Positions 46,805 to 59,322 of a stretch of DNA of 64,000 bases are shown here, one piece after another. Source of the DNA: Akebia trifoliata (Eukaryota; Streptophyta; Magnoliopsida; Ranunculales; Lardizabalaceae); the NCBI GenBank assembly GCA_017979445.1, contig CM030717.1, positions 27,097,132 to 27,161,131 of the forward strand. Direction: 5' to 3'. A program made the position numbers and the translations under genes. Below the pieces are notes generated by a model. That model had not been told where the DNA came from. It did no database searches and saw only the letters and a program-made list of their open reading frames with translations. Numbering within the stretch: position 1 is the first letter of the stretch; each line of letters starts with the position of its first letter.

Positions 46805-48260
46805 TGTAGATATGTGAGGTTCAATGGATTTTAACCTCATCTACTTGGGTTTAGGAGTCGACACCATTCAAAGAGTCTAAGGTGTGAATGGACATTATAA
46901 AAAAGATTTTAGAACTCTATTTTTTCCAACAAATTAACGACTCAAACTGGTTTTAACCTTAAAGAAGTTCGGTTGTGAGATAAGGAAGGTGTTATGCAGC
47001 TTGTCTTACTCACCAAGTTGGTGGTTATCATATTTGGCCAAAAGCGAAAGTAGGAAATTAATTTTTTGAGTTTTTTAGAATTAGAAAACCAATAGGTATG
47101 TACAAATGCATAGAAGTATATGCATGTGCATGTCAGTGCAATGAGCAAACTAAAAGAAGAAAGTCCTACTTGCTGGAATTTTTGGTTTGCTTGGAGTTTG
47201 AGTGAAAATCTAAATAGGTTTCACTCTTTGAATCAAGCATTTTTAACATGAATTTGTATTCACATGAGAGTTTATTTTTATTGGTGAAGCTCTAAGAATG
47301 CATCCATAGGTTGGATGATTATTTTGGAACTTCAACCTTATGCATGAGTGTATGTGTTTAAGGGATTGTTTTTTGTTGGCTTAGAGTGTTAATTGCAAAT
47401 CTAGAGAGATTCACCCTTTTAACTCAGCCATTTTAGAATAAAGAAAGAAATGTGTGTGCATAGTGTATGCATACAACGTTCCACATGGAAATTATTCAAG
47501 TCTTAGAAAATGGAAGATTATCTCACAATTGTAAGGGATTACTCTCTTCCTCCTTAAGCCATTAAAAGTAAAATTAAATTACTTGCTAGAAATTGAAGAT
47601 ACTTGGAAGTAAATAAACGAAGAACAATCATTGGAATCAAAGATCCTCTAGGGAATTTATTATGGACTTACAAAAGACCTCACAAGTGGGGGGTTACTAT
47701 CTTCCTCCTTAAGCCATTAAAACAAAATAAAACAACATTGCTTTGGAATTTAAGGTGCTTAAAAGAAAGGGAGAGATAGAAGTGGGATTTGAGGGGTGCA
47801 ACTTAATAAAAAAATAGAACTTATTGGTTCTCTCTTCACCTTGATATTTTTTATTTTTTTCTTTCTTCTTTTTGTAGGCCTTGTAAGAGTATAAGTATGT
47901 ATTTGGATAGAATTTGGGGATGGTAGAAGGAGACAAGAAGAAAAGTGGGCAGAATTTTGAGATCCTAAACTTCTTTCCCTTATTTGCCTTGGAATAGTCA
48001 TCTATTTATAGGCCTTTAAGATAAAAAGATCTAAATTCCTTAAGCTCAAAATATTCTCAAGAAAATCTTCACGAATGACCTTAATTGCCCTCAATCAAAT
48101 TGTCCTTGATGGTTATTCTCACCTCTTTGAGTCTTTGATGTCGTTGTTGTCATCTCATCATAAATTATATTTTTATACTCTTCTTAGTTTGGGGGCAAGT
48201 AAGAGATTGAACTCAAGAGAAAGGGAGGATGTTACCAAGTTAGTAAAAATGAAATTAACC
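46805..48260 (-). mobile_element. Divergent Tat-type LTR remnant (inner limit uncertain)
   Basis: Like the alpha and beta LTRs in minus orientation it opens TGTAGATATG, then GGAGTCGACACC at 46,855 (alpha and beta: GGAGTCGCCACC), then GGAAGGTGTTATGCAGC at about 46,984 (others GGAAGGTGTTAGGCACC). A minus-strand TATAAATA lies at 48,003-48,010. The right end was not found. Confidence 0.5.
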
Positions 48261-48299
48261 TAAGTTGTAATTGAAAACCTGTTTTGTATTTTTGTTAAA

Positions 48300-50610
48300 C
48301 AAAATAAAGAGTAAATGAATGTTGCTGAAAAATATAAGGGAAAATTATACTAAGAAAACAAAAGAGATAAAAAAAAAAAACACCCATTAGTGATTCGAGT
48401 AACCTAGGATTAACAAATCAAATTGTATTTGAGTTTATCTTTCTTTGCACTCAACCTCAAGGGTTTGGTGTGAGTTGTTGGGTTGGAAGATATGGTATAA
48501 AGCTTTTTGAGAAAACACTATAGTTAGAACTCCTTCACTTACTAATGTGTGAAGTCCATACCACCAAATAACTAATTCAAGTATGTTCTATCTTAATCTT
48601 ATATAAGCATACGACATCTAAGTTAAGCATATGAGGTGTAGAGATTCATCTAAAGCTTTGATCCATTAGAGATGGACAAAATTTTAAAGTGAATCCTCTA
48701 AACATTACAAAGAACATGGAATGATAAAGAAATAACATAGAATTAAAGCTTGCTCCTAGACTTCCTTCTCTCACTAATGGAGGGACTCTAGCCTATGATT
48801 ATGGCAATGATACAAGAAGTAAAAGAAACAACACTTGTATTCATGATAACCAAGATACATTATCTTCTTGAGAAATTACAGAAATTGCTGAAATAAAACC
48901 TAACTAAAAAATGAAAATTACAGAGAAAATACCAAGGCATTGGGGGAGAAGAAGAGAAGGGACAAGAGTCCAAAGGCTCATTCCTAATTGGTAAAAATGA
49001 TTTATTTATAGACTTGAAGTGTTCTCGAAGGATCCAAAAATAACTGCTATCACTCTTGCGTAAAATCTCACGTGTGAAGCAAACTGGAGCAATTCTAGGG
49101 CGTTCCAACCGAGGTAGACTACACCACATTCATATTTGATTGCACTACATTGATCTGAAAACATCCAAATCTCATCTTTTGACTGATTACTTGATTTGAT
49201 TTCCTGATTGTCGTATATTCTTACTTAAGTAATTTTGTGTTCTTCTGGATAAGTTGATCATTGACTTGTATAGTGAACACACACGATCAGTTTTTCGATA
49301 TTTATAATTATTTTGTACAATTAAGCCTAATTAACATGGTACAACATGAAATGTGATAAATTGAGGCTTAACATATTTATTTACCCAATCTAATGAAATA
49401 AAGACGGAAATTGAGATAAATGCCTTGGAAAAGTGCGGATAAATCAATGTTTTGAGACACTGATCACAACCTCAAACTTATCTTTTTAAAATCCTTTAGA
49501 TAATAAATTTGCCACTTTCGCAGGCAACTCGACTACATTTAGTGAATGCAGCAAGCCCTTAAATAGTTAGGTTACCCCTAGTAGACGAGTTTGACTTGTG
49601 AAGATTTACAAAGAATATACCTATAAAATTCGAAACAACTTTTGAAGTAATAATGGTTAAAATCAACATTTATATCTAAAAACACAAATTCTTTTTAGAT
49701 TTGTTAGTCATTTGGAAGTAATACTTGGTATGGAGTATCAACTCTTATTTCTCTATGACAAAACTTAGACTTATATTGAAATTTAAAATATAGTAATTCT
49801 AATTTAGAAACTTTAGAGATTCGATTTCTGAGAGTGAGTTTCAACCTTCTAACTAATCTGGAATATTTGGATCATTTAGAGTTTAATTATAAACTTAGCA
49901 TCATGTCTAGGGTAGTGAGAAGTGTGGATGTTCACTTTAATACCTCTAAGGGGTTTTATCTGTGATATTCCAACTCACTCACGTTTTTACACTTGATGGT
50001 TTTTACCCTATTGAAACTCTAAACCTTTCAACTTTGATTTTTTGAATCTTTCTTTCTTTTTTGCTTCAAGGGATCTTTTTATTTTTCTTGCTCTTTTGAT
50101 TTTTCTTTTTATTTTTCTACTCATTTTTCACTATTTTTTCTAAGAAAAGAAGACAGTGTTTTTCATAGTACCCAGTCTAATTCAATGGTTGTTGTTCAAG
50201 ACGTTCAATCTTGTTATGTTTTTCTTCTAATCAATCAACCAAATGAACAAGGAAGTCAAAGTTCATCAAATCCCAATTTTTTCCTTATACTCTAGATAGA
50301 AAGAATGTAACAAACTCACTCAATTCAACCTGGACTCTTGGTAACCTTATTAGAAGTAACTATAAACAAAAGGTAACTTTGTTCTAACTTTTACCTAAGA
50401 GAAACACGAATGGAGACTTCAAATCAAAACTTCCAAACAAAGACTGATTTAGCATTTTTAACTAAAAGCTTTAAAAATACAAGCTAAGATCTTGAATAAA
50501 ATACAACAAAGTTGTCAAAATATTTTTCAAAATTTCTCAACTTTTAAAATTTTTATGATTTTTGAATAAAAAAGAAAATAAAAGAAAATAGGTGGAAATT
50601 CGACCCTACA
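48300..50610 (-). mobile_element. 3' LTR of element C (left limit uncertain)
   Basis: In minus sense it starts at 50,610 as TGTAGGGTCGAATTTCC right after the tract AAGTTTGGGGG, the same arrangement as element D at 28,791. Fragments near 48,770 (CTCACTAATGGAGGGACTCTAGCC) resemble the D LTR. No ORF of interest inside. Confidence 0.45.
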
Positions 50611-51491
50611 CCCCCAAACTTAAACATAATATTGTCCTCAATATTTTAACATGCACATGCAAATACAAAATTGAAATTGACAAAAGGAAATGAAGTGGGT
50701 TGCATAGCACCTGAAAATGATCCCACATTCTTGTGATATTAACACAATATCTCCTGAAATAAGACAACATACTACTCAACATTGTCGCAGCGTCGATTAT
50801 ATCTGTCATATTAATCGTGATCATGTTGTATGATACTAGAAGCACCACGAAAGATACTGTGATCATAATTTAGGTAATTGATTCCTAAGCTATGTAGGAA
50901 AAACACACACTAGTATTTTCAACCTACACTATGTAAAGTAACACAAGACAAAGTAATTACGAAAAAGAAAAGGATTTCTGAAAAATACTATATAAATAAA
51001 CTATTTTTAAAATATACATAGATAGTACATCATTCAGATAAAACAAAAACAACTACTTAACAAATAAAAGACTAATATTATACTAAGAATGAACTCCTAA
51101 TGAAAACATAGTATAAATTCTTAATGAAAACATCTAATCAAACGTCTAATCCCTTTAAGATCTGCCTTTAGTAGTGATTGTCTAGAATTCTTGCATTATC
51201 TCACGTTGTTCAGTTGCATCACGTCATCGCTCTAATGCCTTCTGTCCTTTATACAGCATACCCATCCCCTTGAAATTTTTTGTACATATTTTCTTCAAGG
51301 GATGTGATTTGACCTCATCCAAGAAGGATGTGTTTTCAAAATCTAGACTAGATGACATAGTTTCGCTTATTCCAACTTCATCAAATTCTTATCCTGGGCA
51401 CTCATAACCATGAGGGCTTCCGTGCCCCTCAAAATGCTCTGGTGTCGGTTGCCATAAACTTAGGGCACACTCTGCAAAAGACAATGCATCC

Positions 51492-52180
51492 TTAAATTTC
51501 AAAATTTTGGATCATCTCACCTTGGAGTGCTAGCACTGCTATTAGCACTTCCATTCGACTCTCAAGAATTTGATAGATTAGGTGTGGGAAAACTAGCGAA
51601 CGACCCTTCTTCGGTTTGACACGGACATTGATTAGAGTTTTTAAGATGAGACAGGATACGCAAAAAGTCGAATCCTTAGTCTGGATCAGATGCATGATGT
51701 ACATGTGCTTTGTGAAAAGCAAATTATTATTTTGCATCCCTAAGATGTTAGATAACACCCATCGCCAACAAAGATACTGATTAGCACAAAAGCTTTTCAG
51801 TAATAAACCTCGACTCATTTTGCTAATATGTTGTGAATCAAGACCCAATCGTGTGACAGAATTCAAACGGATGACGCGGCTGGCAAGTTCCATCATCAAC
51901 CTCCCCAATTCCTAATATCGCATTGATATCTTCAAAATCAATGGCAAACATGATCCCACGAAACTCAATTGTAAGCGACAGAACGATGGAATTGCCAGAA
52001 ATAATGGAAACGTAAAATTCTTTCACCAATTCCTTGCAATAAACTTTGAAATCGGTGTAAAAAAAAATTGATCCATCCTTGCTCGATGATGGTTTCGCGA
52101 AATCACGATTCGTTGATGCCTTGAAAGTAGGGACCGAAAACAGGCTCCTCAAAAATTGTTCGTTTGGAGGAAGCCATAGG
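51492..52180 (-). pseudogene. Element C env-like ORF (broken)
   Basis: It begins near 52,178 with MASSKRTIFEEPVFGP, shifts frame, continues 52,152-51,838 (LVKEFYVSIISGNSI, IEFRGIMFAIDFEDINAILG), and shifts again to 51,908-51,492. The LVKEFY ... RG..F....IN..LG pattern is that of the plant env-like/transposon-protein region between Athila pol and 3' LTR. Membrane segments are not evident. Whether such products ever act as envelope is unproven. Confidence 0.6.
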
Positions 52181-53050
52181 TACTGCTACAATCAGGAGAG
52201 AAAAATGATCAATTGTTGAATATCTGATGAAAATAGGTGATTAAATGACTATGACGCAGTGAATGTGGACTATGATGATGTGAATGTGATAAAACTATAA
52301 ATGCAGTAACTGCAATCTGATCACAAGTTGATGCTGATTGCGTTGATCACCTTAGATTTGTACAAACATAGTTGAAAAAGAAGATTTGCAAAATAAATCT
52401 TTGAAGATTATGGAAGTGGAGGAATTTGAAAATGAAAAATGGAAAAGATGAGTTAGATATTAGGGCTTGTTATTTGATTTTAGGGTGTATGTGAAATTCC
52501 CAAAATACCCTTGAGTCAGAGGAAACTCCTAAAATGCTAAGAAAATAACTAAAATTGAAAGAAGCACTAATTAAGTAAAAAGAATGAATCCTATCATTGA
52601 AAGAAAAGAAATATTAAAGAAAAATACTAATAATAATCTACAATTTTGGATGGAAAGGTAGCTGAGAGTATCACTTAACGTGATAAGGGATAGCTTGTCA
52701 CTTTTTAACACGTAGAACTTGAGTGCATCGGGTATGCTATCCCAATTTGTCAGTGACTATTTGAAGAGGGCCAACAAGGGGGAAACCTATCGACATGTAA
52801 ACCATTCATTTTTGCTAAGTTTTGTGCAACTCTAAACATATGAGACCAATTATGGTTTTTCTTTTAGAACCCACCACTTTGGTTCTGAACCAGTAACTAT
52901 TCCCGATGAGGGAAATGATCAAGTTATAGGCTTAATTGAAACGAAAACTACAGTACTCATCCAAAACTACTAAAAATAAAAACAAAAACAAAAAAAGATT
53001 GCTCCCAGAAACGCTAAGTTTAATGTTTTCAGCCAAATGAAAACTATATT
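52181..53050 (-). other. Element C spacer between integrase and env-like region
   Basis: No gene. Contains TAAACTTAGCGTTTCTGGGAG (minus, about 53,020), a landmark also found in element D. Confidence 0.5.
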
Positions 53051-53054
53051 AATC

Positions 53055-54200
53055 CTAATAAATCGGTTCATTGAGGAGAAGAACTTCCTCTAGGGGTACA
53101 TACTCGACATATGATTTGAGATGCTGGTTATTTATTTTGAAAGTGGATCCGTCCTTAGGATTAAGGACTTCAACAGCACCATGGTAGTAAACTGTTTGGA
53201 TGATAAAATTACCAGTCCAACGAGATTTGAGTTTCTTTGAAAAAATGTGAAGTTTTTTGTTATAGAACAAAACTCTTTAACCAGGTTCAAAATTTCATCG
53301 AAAAATGTAATTAACATGATAAAATTGTGTATTGAGTCATTTTTTATCTCTTCTAATTCATTAAGTTGTAACTTGCGATGTTTATTAGTTTTATCGAGAT
53401 TAAAGTTAAGGTGTTTGATCGCCCAATATGTTCGATGTTCAAGTTTTATAGGAAGATGTCAGGTCTTGCCAAAAACTAACCGGTAGGGAGACATCCCTAT
53501 TGGTGTTTTAAAAGAGGTTCAATAAGCTCATAATGAATCATTTAATTTCAAAGACCAATCTTTCTATGAAGGATTGACTATTTTCTCTAGAATGGTCTTG
53601 ATTTCCTTATTAGAAATCTCTACTTATCCACATGTTTGTGGATGGTAAGGTGTTGCAATTTTATGAGTTATGAGATATTTCCTCACCAATGCTGCAAATA
53701 TTTTATTGCAGAAATGTGAGTCACCTTCTCTTATGATAGCTTGTGGAGTACCAAATCTTGTTAAGATGGTCTCATTAACAAAGTTGATCACCACCTTGTG
53801 AACATTCATTTTACACACCACAACTTCTACTCATTTGGATACGTAATCAACTGCAACAAGGATATATTGGAAATCTTAGGAGATAGGAAAGGGTTTCATA
53901 AAATCTATGCCTTAAACATCAAAAATCTCGATGATCAGAATAGGATTCTAAGGCATTTCATTTCTCTTGGAAAATTTTCCTAATTTCTGACATCGACTAC
54001 AAGATTATCTAAACTCGTTAGCATCTTGGAAAATGGTTGGCCTGAAGAAACTGTACTGCAAGATTTCTATAGTGGTCTTCTTACCATTGAAGTATTATCT
54101 ATAGGCATGATAATAACAAAACTCGAATATATTGGCTTGCTTACAGGTTGGAACACAACGTCTAACAATTTGGTAGGGATAGTACTTAAATAAGGATAGT
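53055..54200 (-). pseudogene. Element C integrase (broken)
   Basis: Minus-sense order: degenerate zinc finger (CSRCQKLGKFSKRNEMP), GIDFMKPFPIS (first catalytic Asp), ILVAVDYVSK, then AIIREGDSHFCNKIF, where the second catalytic Asp position reads Glu, then YHPQTCG and VEISNKEIKTILEK (Glu). The tail is KDWSLKLNDSL, LEHRTYWAIKHLN, LKSRWTGNFII and HGAVEVLNPKDG. There are at least five stops and one frameshift near 53,300. Highly characteristic of Athila. Confidence 0.85.
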
Positions 54201-54329
54201 TCATCCCAGAAATATCATTTAGCTTTCAAAAGAAGACGGGATTTCTCTTGCTTAGTTATTAAGACTAGCAATTGACCTGTAACTAGGTAGTTGACAATAT
54301 CAGCATACCACAGAATGTTAAAATTTGAT

Positions 54330-54900
54330 ATTTGCATAAATTATTCATCAAGAAATGATTTAAAAATGGGTAAAGATTCCTCAGATGACTTAGTAACAAT
54401 CCTTGATAGGTAATCGACTACGACAGTTTTTGCACCCTTTTTATCTTAGATCTCGATATCAAATTCTTACAATAGCAGAATCCAACGGATTAACCTTATT
54501 TTAACATCTTTCTTATATAGAAGGTACTTCAAAACAACATGGTCTATGTAGACCACGACTTTTGATCCTATTAGGTAGGGGCATAATTTATCAACGGCAT
54601 AGGCCGCTGCTAGCATTTCCTTCTTTGTTTTAGAGTAGTTAAGTAGAGTATCACTGAGGTTTTTACTGGCATACTGGATAACGTGAGAATGTTTATCGAT
54701 TCATTGACCTAAAACATTGCCTATCACATAATTCAAAGCGTCACACATAACTTCAAATGGAACATTCCAATTGGGAGGTTGAATGATGGGTGCCGAGGTT
54801 AACTCAGACTTAAGTTTGTTAAATGCAAAAAAGGCATGACTCTGAGAAGTTAAAGAATATTTTTACCTAAAAGTTCACATAAAGGCTTTGAGATCTTTCC
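54330..54900 (-). pseudogene. Element C RNase H (broken)
   Basis: FNKLKSELTSAPIIQPPNW, VMCDALNYVIGNVLGQ, YASKNLSDTLLNYS, EMLAAAYAVDKLCPYLIGS and VVYIDHVVLKYLL follow the RVT_RNaseH pattern. Two or more stops interrupt it. Only one RNase H is seen here, unlike the Tat elements. Confidence 0.82.
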
Positions 54901-56154
54901 AAAATCTTTAATGTACCTACTATAGAAACCTGCATGACCTAGGAATGACCTAATTTCTTTGATAGTTTTAAGAGGTGCTAACTTTTCAATTAAACCTATT
55001 TTCGCTTTATCTACTTCAATCCCTCATGCAAAAATAATGTGCCCTAGTATAATCTTGGATGTTACTATAAAATGGCATTTTTTCCAATTAAGTCCTAGGT
55101 TAATTTCTTTACAACGCACGAGGATCAAAGTCAAGTGATTGAGGCATTCCTCAAAACTTGATCCGAATACTGAAAAATCGTCTATGAACACTTCGAGATA
55201 TATATCTATCATATCTAAAAATATACTCATCATACACCACTGAAAACTAGTTGGTGCATTGCACAACCCAAAGGACATACAATGATACACAAACATTTCG
55301 AAGGGATAAGTAAAAGTTATTTTTTCCTGATCAATAGGAGCAATGAGTATTTGGTTGTACTTGGAGTAACCATCCAAGAAGTGATAGTGAGAATGTCCTA
55401 CAAAATGCTTTAACATTTGGTCAATGAAAGGTAATGGAAAGTGATCTTTGGGAGTCATTGAGATAATTTTTCTATAATCAATACACACTATCCATTCGAT
55501 TTGGACTCGAGTGGGAATTAACTCGTTGTATTGGCTCACTACCATAGTGATACTAGACTTCTTAGAAACAACCTGAATAGGACTCGCCCAACGACTGTCG
55601 AAAATGGGGTAGATGATACCCGCATCTAATAGTTCCATTACTTCACTCTGAACTACATCCTTCATGATAAGATTTAGTCGTCTCTGAGATTTTAAGGAAG
55701 GCTTAGCGAAATCCTCTAGACGAATGTGGTACATTATCACAGATGGACTAATTCCCTTAATGTCAGTCATAGTCCAACTAATAGCTTCTTGATATTTTCT
55801 CAAAAATTTTAACAACTTTTCCTCCTGAACTACACTGAGGTGAGAGGAAATTATCACATGAAAATTTTGATTTTTGCCAAGAAATACGTAGCTCAAAGTC
55901 TTTGGAAGCACTTTGAGTTCTAATTTGGGATGTTCGATTTGGAAAGGAACAAGAGTGGAAATATGAACAAGAAGATTTTCAACTTTTGCGTGCCAACGTG
56001 TAGAGTCTAAATAAAGAATAGATTCAAGCAAAACATTGACTTTGCTTATGGATTCTTCTATGTCAAAATCTTGATCAAAATGGGTCAAATATTTTTTTAG
56101 GGGATCAAAATACCCTAAATCTTGACACGTTTGATTTACTAGCATATCTAACAT
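54901..56154 (-). pseudogene. Element C reverse transcriptase
   Basis: A 376-residue open frame (56,154-55,024). The leader has LPKTLSYVFLGKNQ, then AISWTMTDIKGISPS, the RT core FLDGYSKYNQI (catalytic Asp), CNAPTSFQWCM and VFIDDFSVFG, and it ends KIILGHIIFA. An Asp-Asp pair is present. The C-terminal part of RT continues past a stop to about 54,901. Confidence 0.87.
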
Positions 56155-56627
56155 GTTTGCTTCCTCTACATCATCATCTACATCAATTCCTTAGAAATTG
56201 TGGAATGCGTTTAATTTGACTTTCATATCCTCAAATGCCAAAATCATAATCCCATTTCTACAACGAATGATTGCATTAGAAGTTGCTAAAAATGGGCGTC
56301 CTACGATTATAAGAATATGACTATATGAATTGATAACTAGCTCTAAATTTTAGACAACTAAGTCAACTGAGAAATAAAAATCATTGACTTTTACTATCAC
56401 ATCTTCAATTATACCTTTGAGAACTTTGATTGACCTATCGACTAAGCTCAACGTGATATCGATGGGTTTCAAAACCCCCAAACCTAGTTGTTTCATAAAC
56501 TGAGTAAGGTAAAAGATTCACATTCACCTCTAAGTCTAAGAGACATTTTTCAACCACTAGATCTCCAATGTGAATGGAAATTGTCAAACATCCAGGATCT
56601 TTCAATTGTGCAATTATTTACTGGATG
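56155..56627 (-). pseudogene. Element C protease (broken, 5' end cut by element B)
   Basis: From the junction: AQLKDPGCLTISIHIGD, then EKCLLDLEVNVNLLP. The latter aligns with the retropepsin DLGASVNLLP, but Gly and Ala are changed, so the site is dead. Stops follow. Confidence 0.72.
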
Positions 56628-57593
56628 TGTAGACATGAAATGTTCGCCATGAACTTCAATACTACATTGTTTGGAGTCGCCACCATTCTTTTTTAGAAAT
56701 GGGTGTGAATGGGCACCCGAATTGATCATTTTGAAAATCATTTTTTCCATGGCATTGTAGTGACTCTCATATGTTGGAAAGGGCACGGTCTACCTAAGAT
56801 CTAGGTAATGAGGTCCGGTTAGAGGATGGGGAAGGTGTTAGGCACCCCATCCTCTCCACCAAAGGTGGTTACCTTGCTTGGCCATTTTATTTTGTAAAAA
56901 ACTCAATAAAATAAATATTAAAATGCATGAGAATGTATGGTAAGAGTGGTGTGTGCATTAAGTGGAATGTTCCCTAAAAAGGGATTTTGATTTCAATGTG
57001 ACATTAGGGACATTCTATGGAAGAGAATGACCCATATAATCACATTAAATTTATGAAATGAATGTTGGTTTGAACTCTTAGAGAGACTCCATAATGGAGT
57101 TCCCTTGAAGTCACAACCATGATGTATGTATGCATGGCTAGAAACTTAGTGTTTCACCCCATCAAGAAGGTGACACATTTCTTCATCATTGCCATGCATA
57201 AGTGAGTGTGTGCATTGTGTACAATATGATGCATGAGATTGAGGTGAAAAGGGCTTCAACCCCCATCTTTTCGATCGAACCTTAGTCCAATCTACCGGGG
57301 ATGGGAAATGGTATGCACTACATCCTAAGGCTTTCTAAAAATAAAATAAAGTAGAAGGTTAGAAGAAGAAGATGCAAGCTTTGAAATAGATAGACTACAT
57401 GTTAAACCCTACCTTGTCCCTTGATGGTTTTGAATGAACTTGATATTGAGAAGTGAGCTTAAGAGTTGAGTGAGGTGATTGAAGGTTGAGTGAGTTGAAA
57501 TTTAGAATATGAGAGAGTGAGTAGAAATTTGGGTAGAGTTTTAGGTTGAGAGATGGGGGCTTGAGAGCATGAGTTGATCATAGAAAATGAGGG

Positions 57594-57601
57594 TATTTAT
57601 A
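57594..57601 (-). promoter_or_regulatory. TATA box of element B 3' LTR
   Basis: TATAAATA on the minus strand, in the same context as 16,754 in element A2. Confidence 0.6.
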
Positions 57602-58289
57602 GAGTTTTTGGAGAACTTTTGGGGATAAAGTGGTCCAACCCTAAAAATAAAGAAAATGGACATGAGATTTAGGTTATTTCTTTTTAGATTTTCCATTTGT
57701 ATGAAGGTAAAGATGACATTTGTGAAGAAATCCTAAAAGTATGCTTTGATCTTTGGTTTTTTGGTAAATAGAGGTGAGAGAACAAAAGTACTTTGGGGAG
57801 GATGAATGGAGGAGTGACATGTATAAAGGTGGAATGGTAGGTAAAAAGTAGATCTTGGTTTATTTGTAAATAACTCATAAAGCAAGGGTAGAAGTGTAGT
57901 TTTGAAATGGACCAATGAGAAAACAAAAGCACATTTGGGAGGGTGAATAGGAGGATGACATGTGTAAAGGTGAAGTGGTAGGTGAAAAGTAGACTTTGGT
58001 TCATTTGTAAATAACTCATAAAGCAAGGGTAGAAGCATATTTTTGAAATGGACCAATGGGAGAACTCCATGTATGTACTTGAAGATTCCCACCTTTTGAG
58101 GGCATAATGGGAAGTTCCCTCACCTTTATGGATTATTACCAAAGACCAAACAATCTTTTTGGTTTGACTAAACCTTTTGAGAAGGGCATTCTTGAGTTTC
58201 ACAAAAAGGAAGTTGACCCTCCAATTAGGTGATGCATTGGGCATTGGGGGCTTATGAGGTATCAACATGTGTCATTATATAAGGGGTGA

Positions 58290-58440
58290 GAGAATGGACT
58301 TGGGTTTGGGTTTGGGATATGGACTTAGGTTTGGGCTTAGGATGGACTTGGGTTTGGGTTAGGGATATGGACATGGGTTTGGGCTTAGGATGGACTTGAT
58401 TTTGGGTTAGGACATGGACTTGGATTAGGATATGGGTGAT
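58290..58440. repeat. 48-bp tandem repeat in element B LTR, about 3 copies
   Basis: Units ATGGACTTGGGTTTGGGTTA...GGGCTTAGG repeat at 48 bp. Replaces the 60-bp array of the A2 LTR. Confidence 0.8.
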
Positions 58441-58624
58441 GGCATAGGTTTAAGTGGATTAGGGACAAGGTATAGGCATGCAATGATATGAGATGATGCA
58501 TGTACGCATGAAAATGATGCAAAATAGCAATGTGGGTCCGTCGAAAATCTTGAGTTTTAAATCGGAATTAATTCGAGAAAATTTAGATTTTCCTAACGGG
58601 TTCGTGCAAATTGGGGTGTCTACA

Positions 58625-58637
58625 GCTGCCCCTCTTT
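58625..58637 (-). promoter_or_regulatory. Polypurine tract of element B
   Basis: AAAGAGGGGCAGC on the minus strand directly before TGTAGACACC. Confidence 0.75.
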
Positions 58638-58685
58638 GCAGGAGTTGCTTGCAAAGAACTGCAAAGAATAAATTAGACCCTTTAT

Positions 58686-59322
58686 TTGCATGAATCCGAA
58701 ATAATTTATTGCATGACAATTAATAACGCCGGATGGATTGAAGAATTTTTTGTAAAATGTGGCTACCCAAGCACGGGGTCTGACAGGATTAGCCTTTTTG
58801 AAACCCTTGATTTCGTGGCACAGAGCTCGTTTGAAATCTTAGATACCATTTTTTATGATTTTTGGAAGTGATTGACGTTTTGAACCATGCTATGCAATTT
58901 TGAGATATTTTTTCTTTTTCCCTCATTGATTTTGAATTTCGAACTTAGTTTCCCCTTCATGGAAGTTATAGGATCATCTTGAGAAAGCTTAGTGTGACGT
59001 GACCATCCTTGAGAAAGACTTGCATGATGGTATGATATTTGTGTATTTGGTGTGTCATCAAGCCTCGGATGTGAAGAGAATCATCGTTGACCAAGCTGCT
59101 CAGATCGAAGCCTTAAATGATGACTTGTTGCCTTCTACGCTTGCCAGAGAAATGCTTGAGTGGTACTTTGCCCGTTATTCCTTATTGTACCCTGCTTTTA
59201 ATGATAATGATGTAATACTATTTGAAATGAATGAAATAGATTTTTTACGTAGTGGCCTCAGATATATCTACTGCTTTCGAAAACTCTTGATTTTAAGAAA
59301 AGTTCTCGATTCTTCGTCATAG
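58686..59322 (+). pseudogene. Antisense coding-like region (aORF) of element B
   Basis: Opposite to pol. 58,686-58,871 encodes 61 residues with NNAGWIEEFFVKCGYPSTG and FETLDFVAQSSFEILD. 58,999-59,322 encodes 107 residues with a helical DVKRIIVDQAAQIEAL stretch and ARYSLLYPAFNDNDVILF. Both match antisense sequence of element A2 at 14,850-15,452 with the same order. Known Tat elements carry an antisense gene here; product and role are unknown. The two parts are in different reading contexts, so either splicing or decay must be assumed. Confidence 0.5.

Larger units (their letters stand above)
50611..56627 (-). mobile_element. Element C: Athila-lineage Ty3/gypsy element, interrupted by element B
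   Basis: Right to left: protease, RT, RNase H, integrase, spacer with CTTAGCGTTTCTGGGAGCAA, env-like region, polypurine tract (50,611-50,620), 3' LTR. Integrase and tail motifs (IATPYHPQT, NPIL-type spacer, LKSRWTGNF, HGAVEV) are typical of Athila, as is the env-like third coding region. It is cut in the protease at 56,627 by the LTR of element B; GGATG (56,623-56,627) is the candidate target duplication. Confidence 0.87.
56628..58624 (-). mobile_element. 3' LTR of element B (family beta)
   Basis: Minus sense starts TGTAGACACCCCAATTTGCACG and ends GAACATTTCATGTCTACA. It contains TATAAATA at 57,594-57,601, the duplicated 145-bp block, and a 48-bp tandem array of GGACTTGGGTTTGGG units at 58,290-58,440. 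GGAAGGTGTTAGGCACC lies at 56,830-56,846. Confidence 0.92.
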
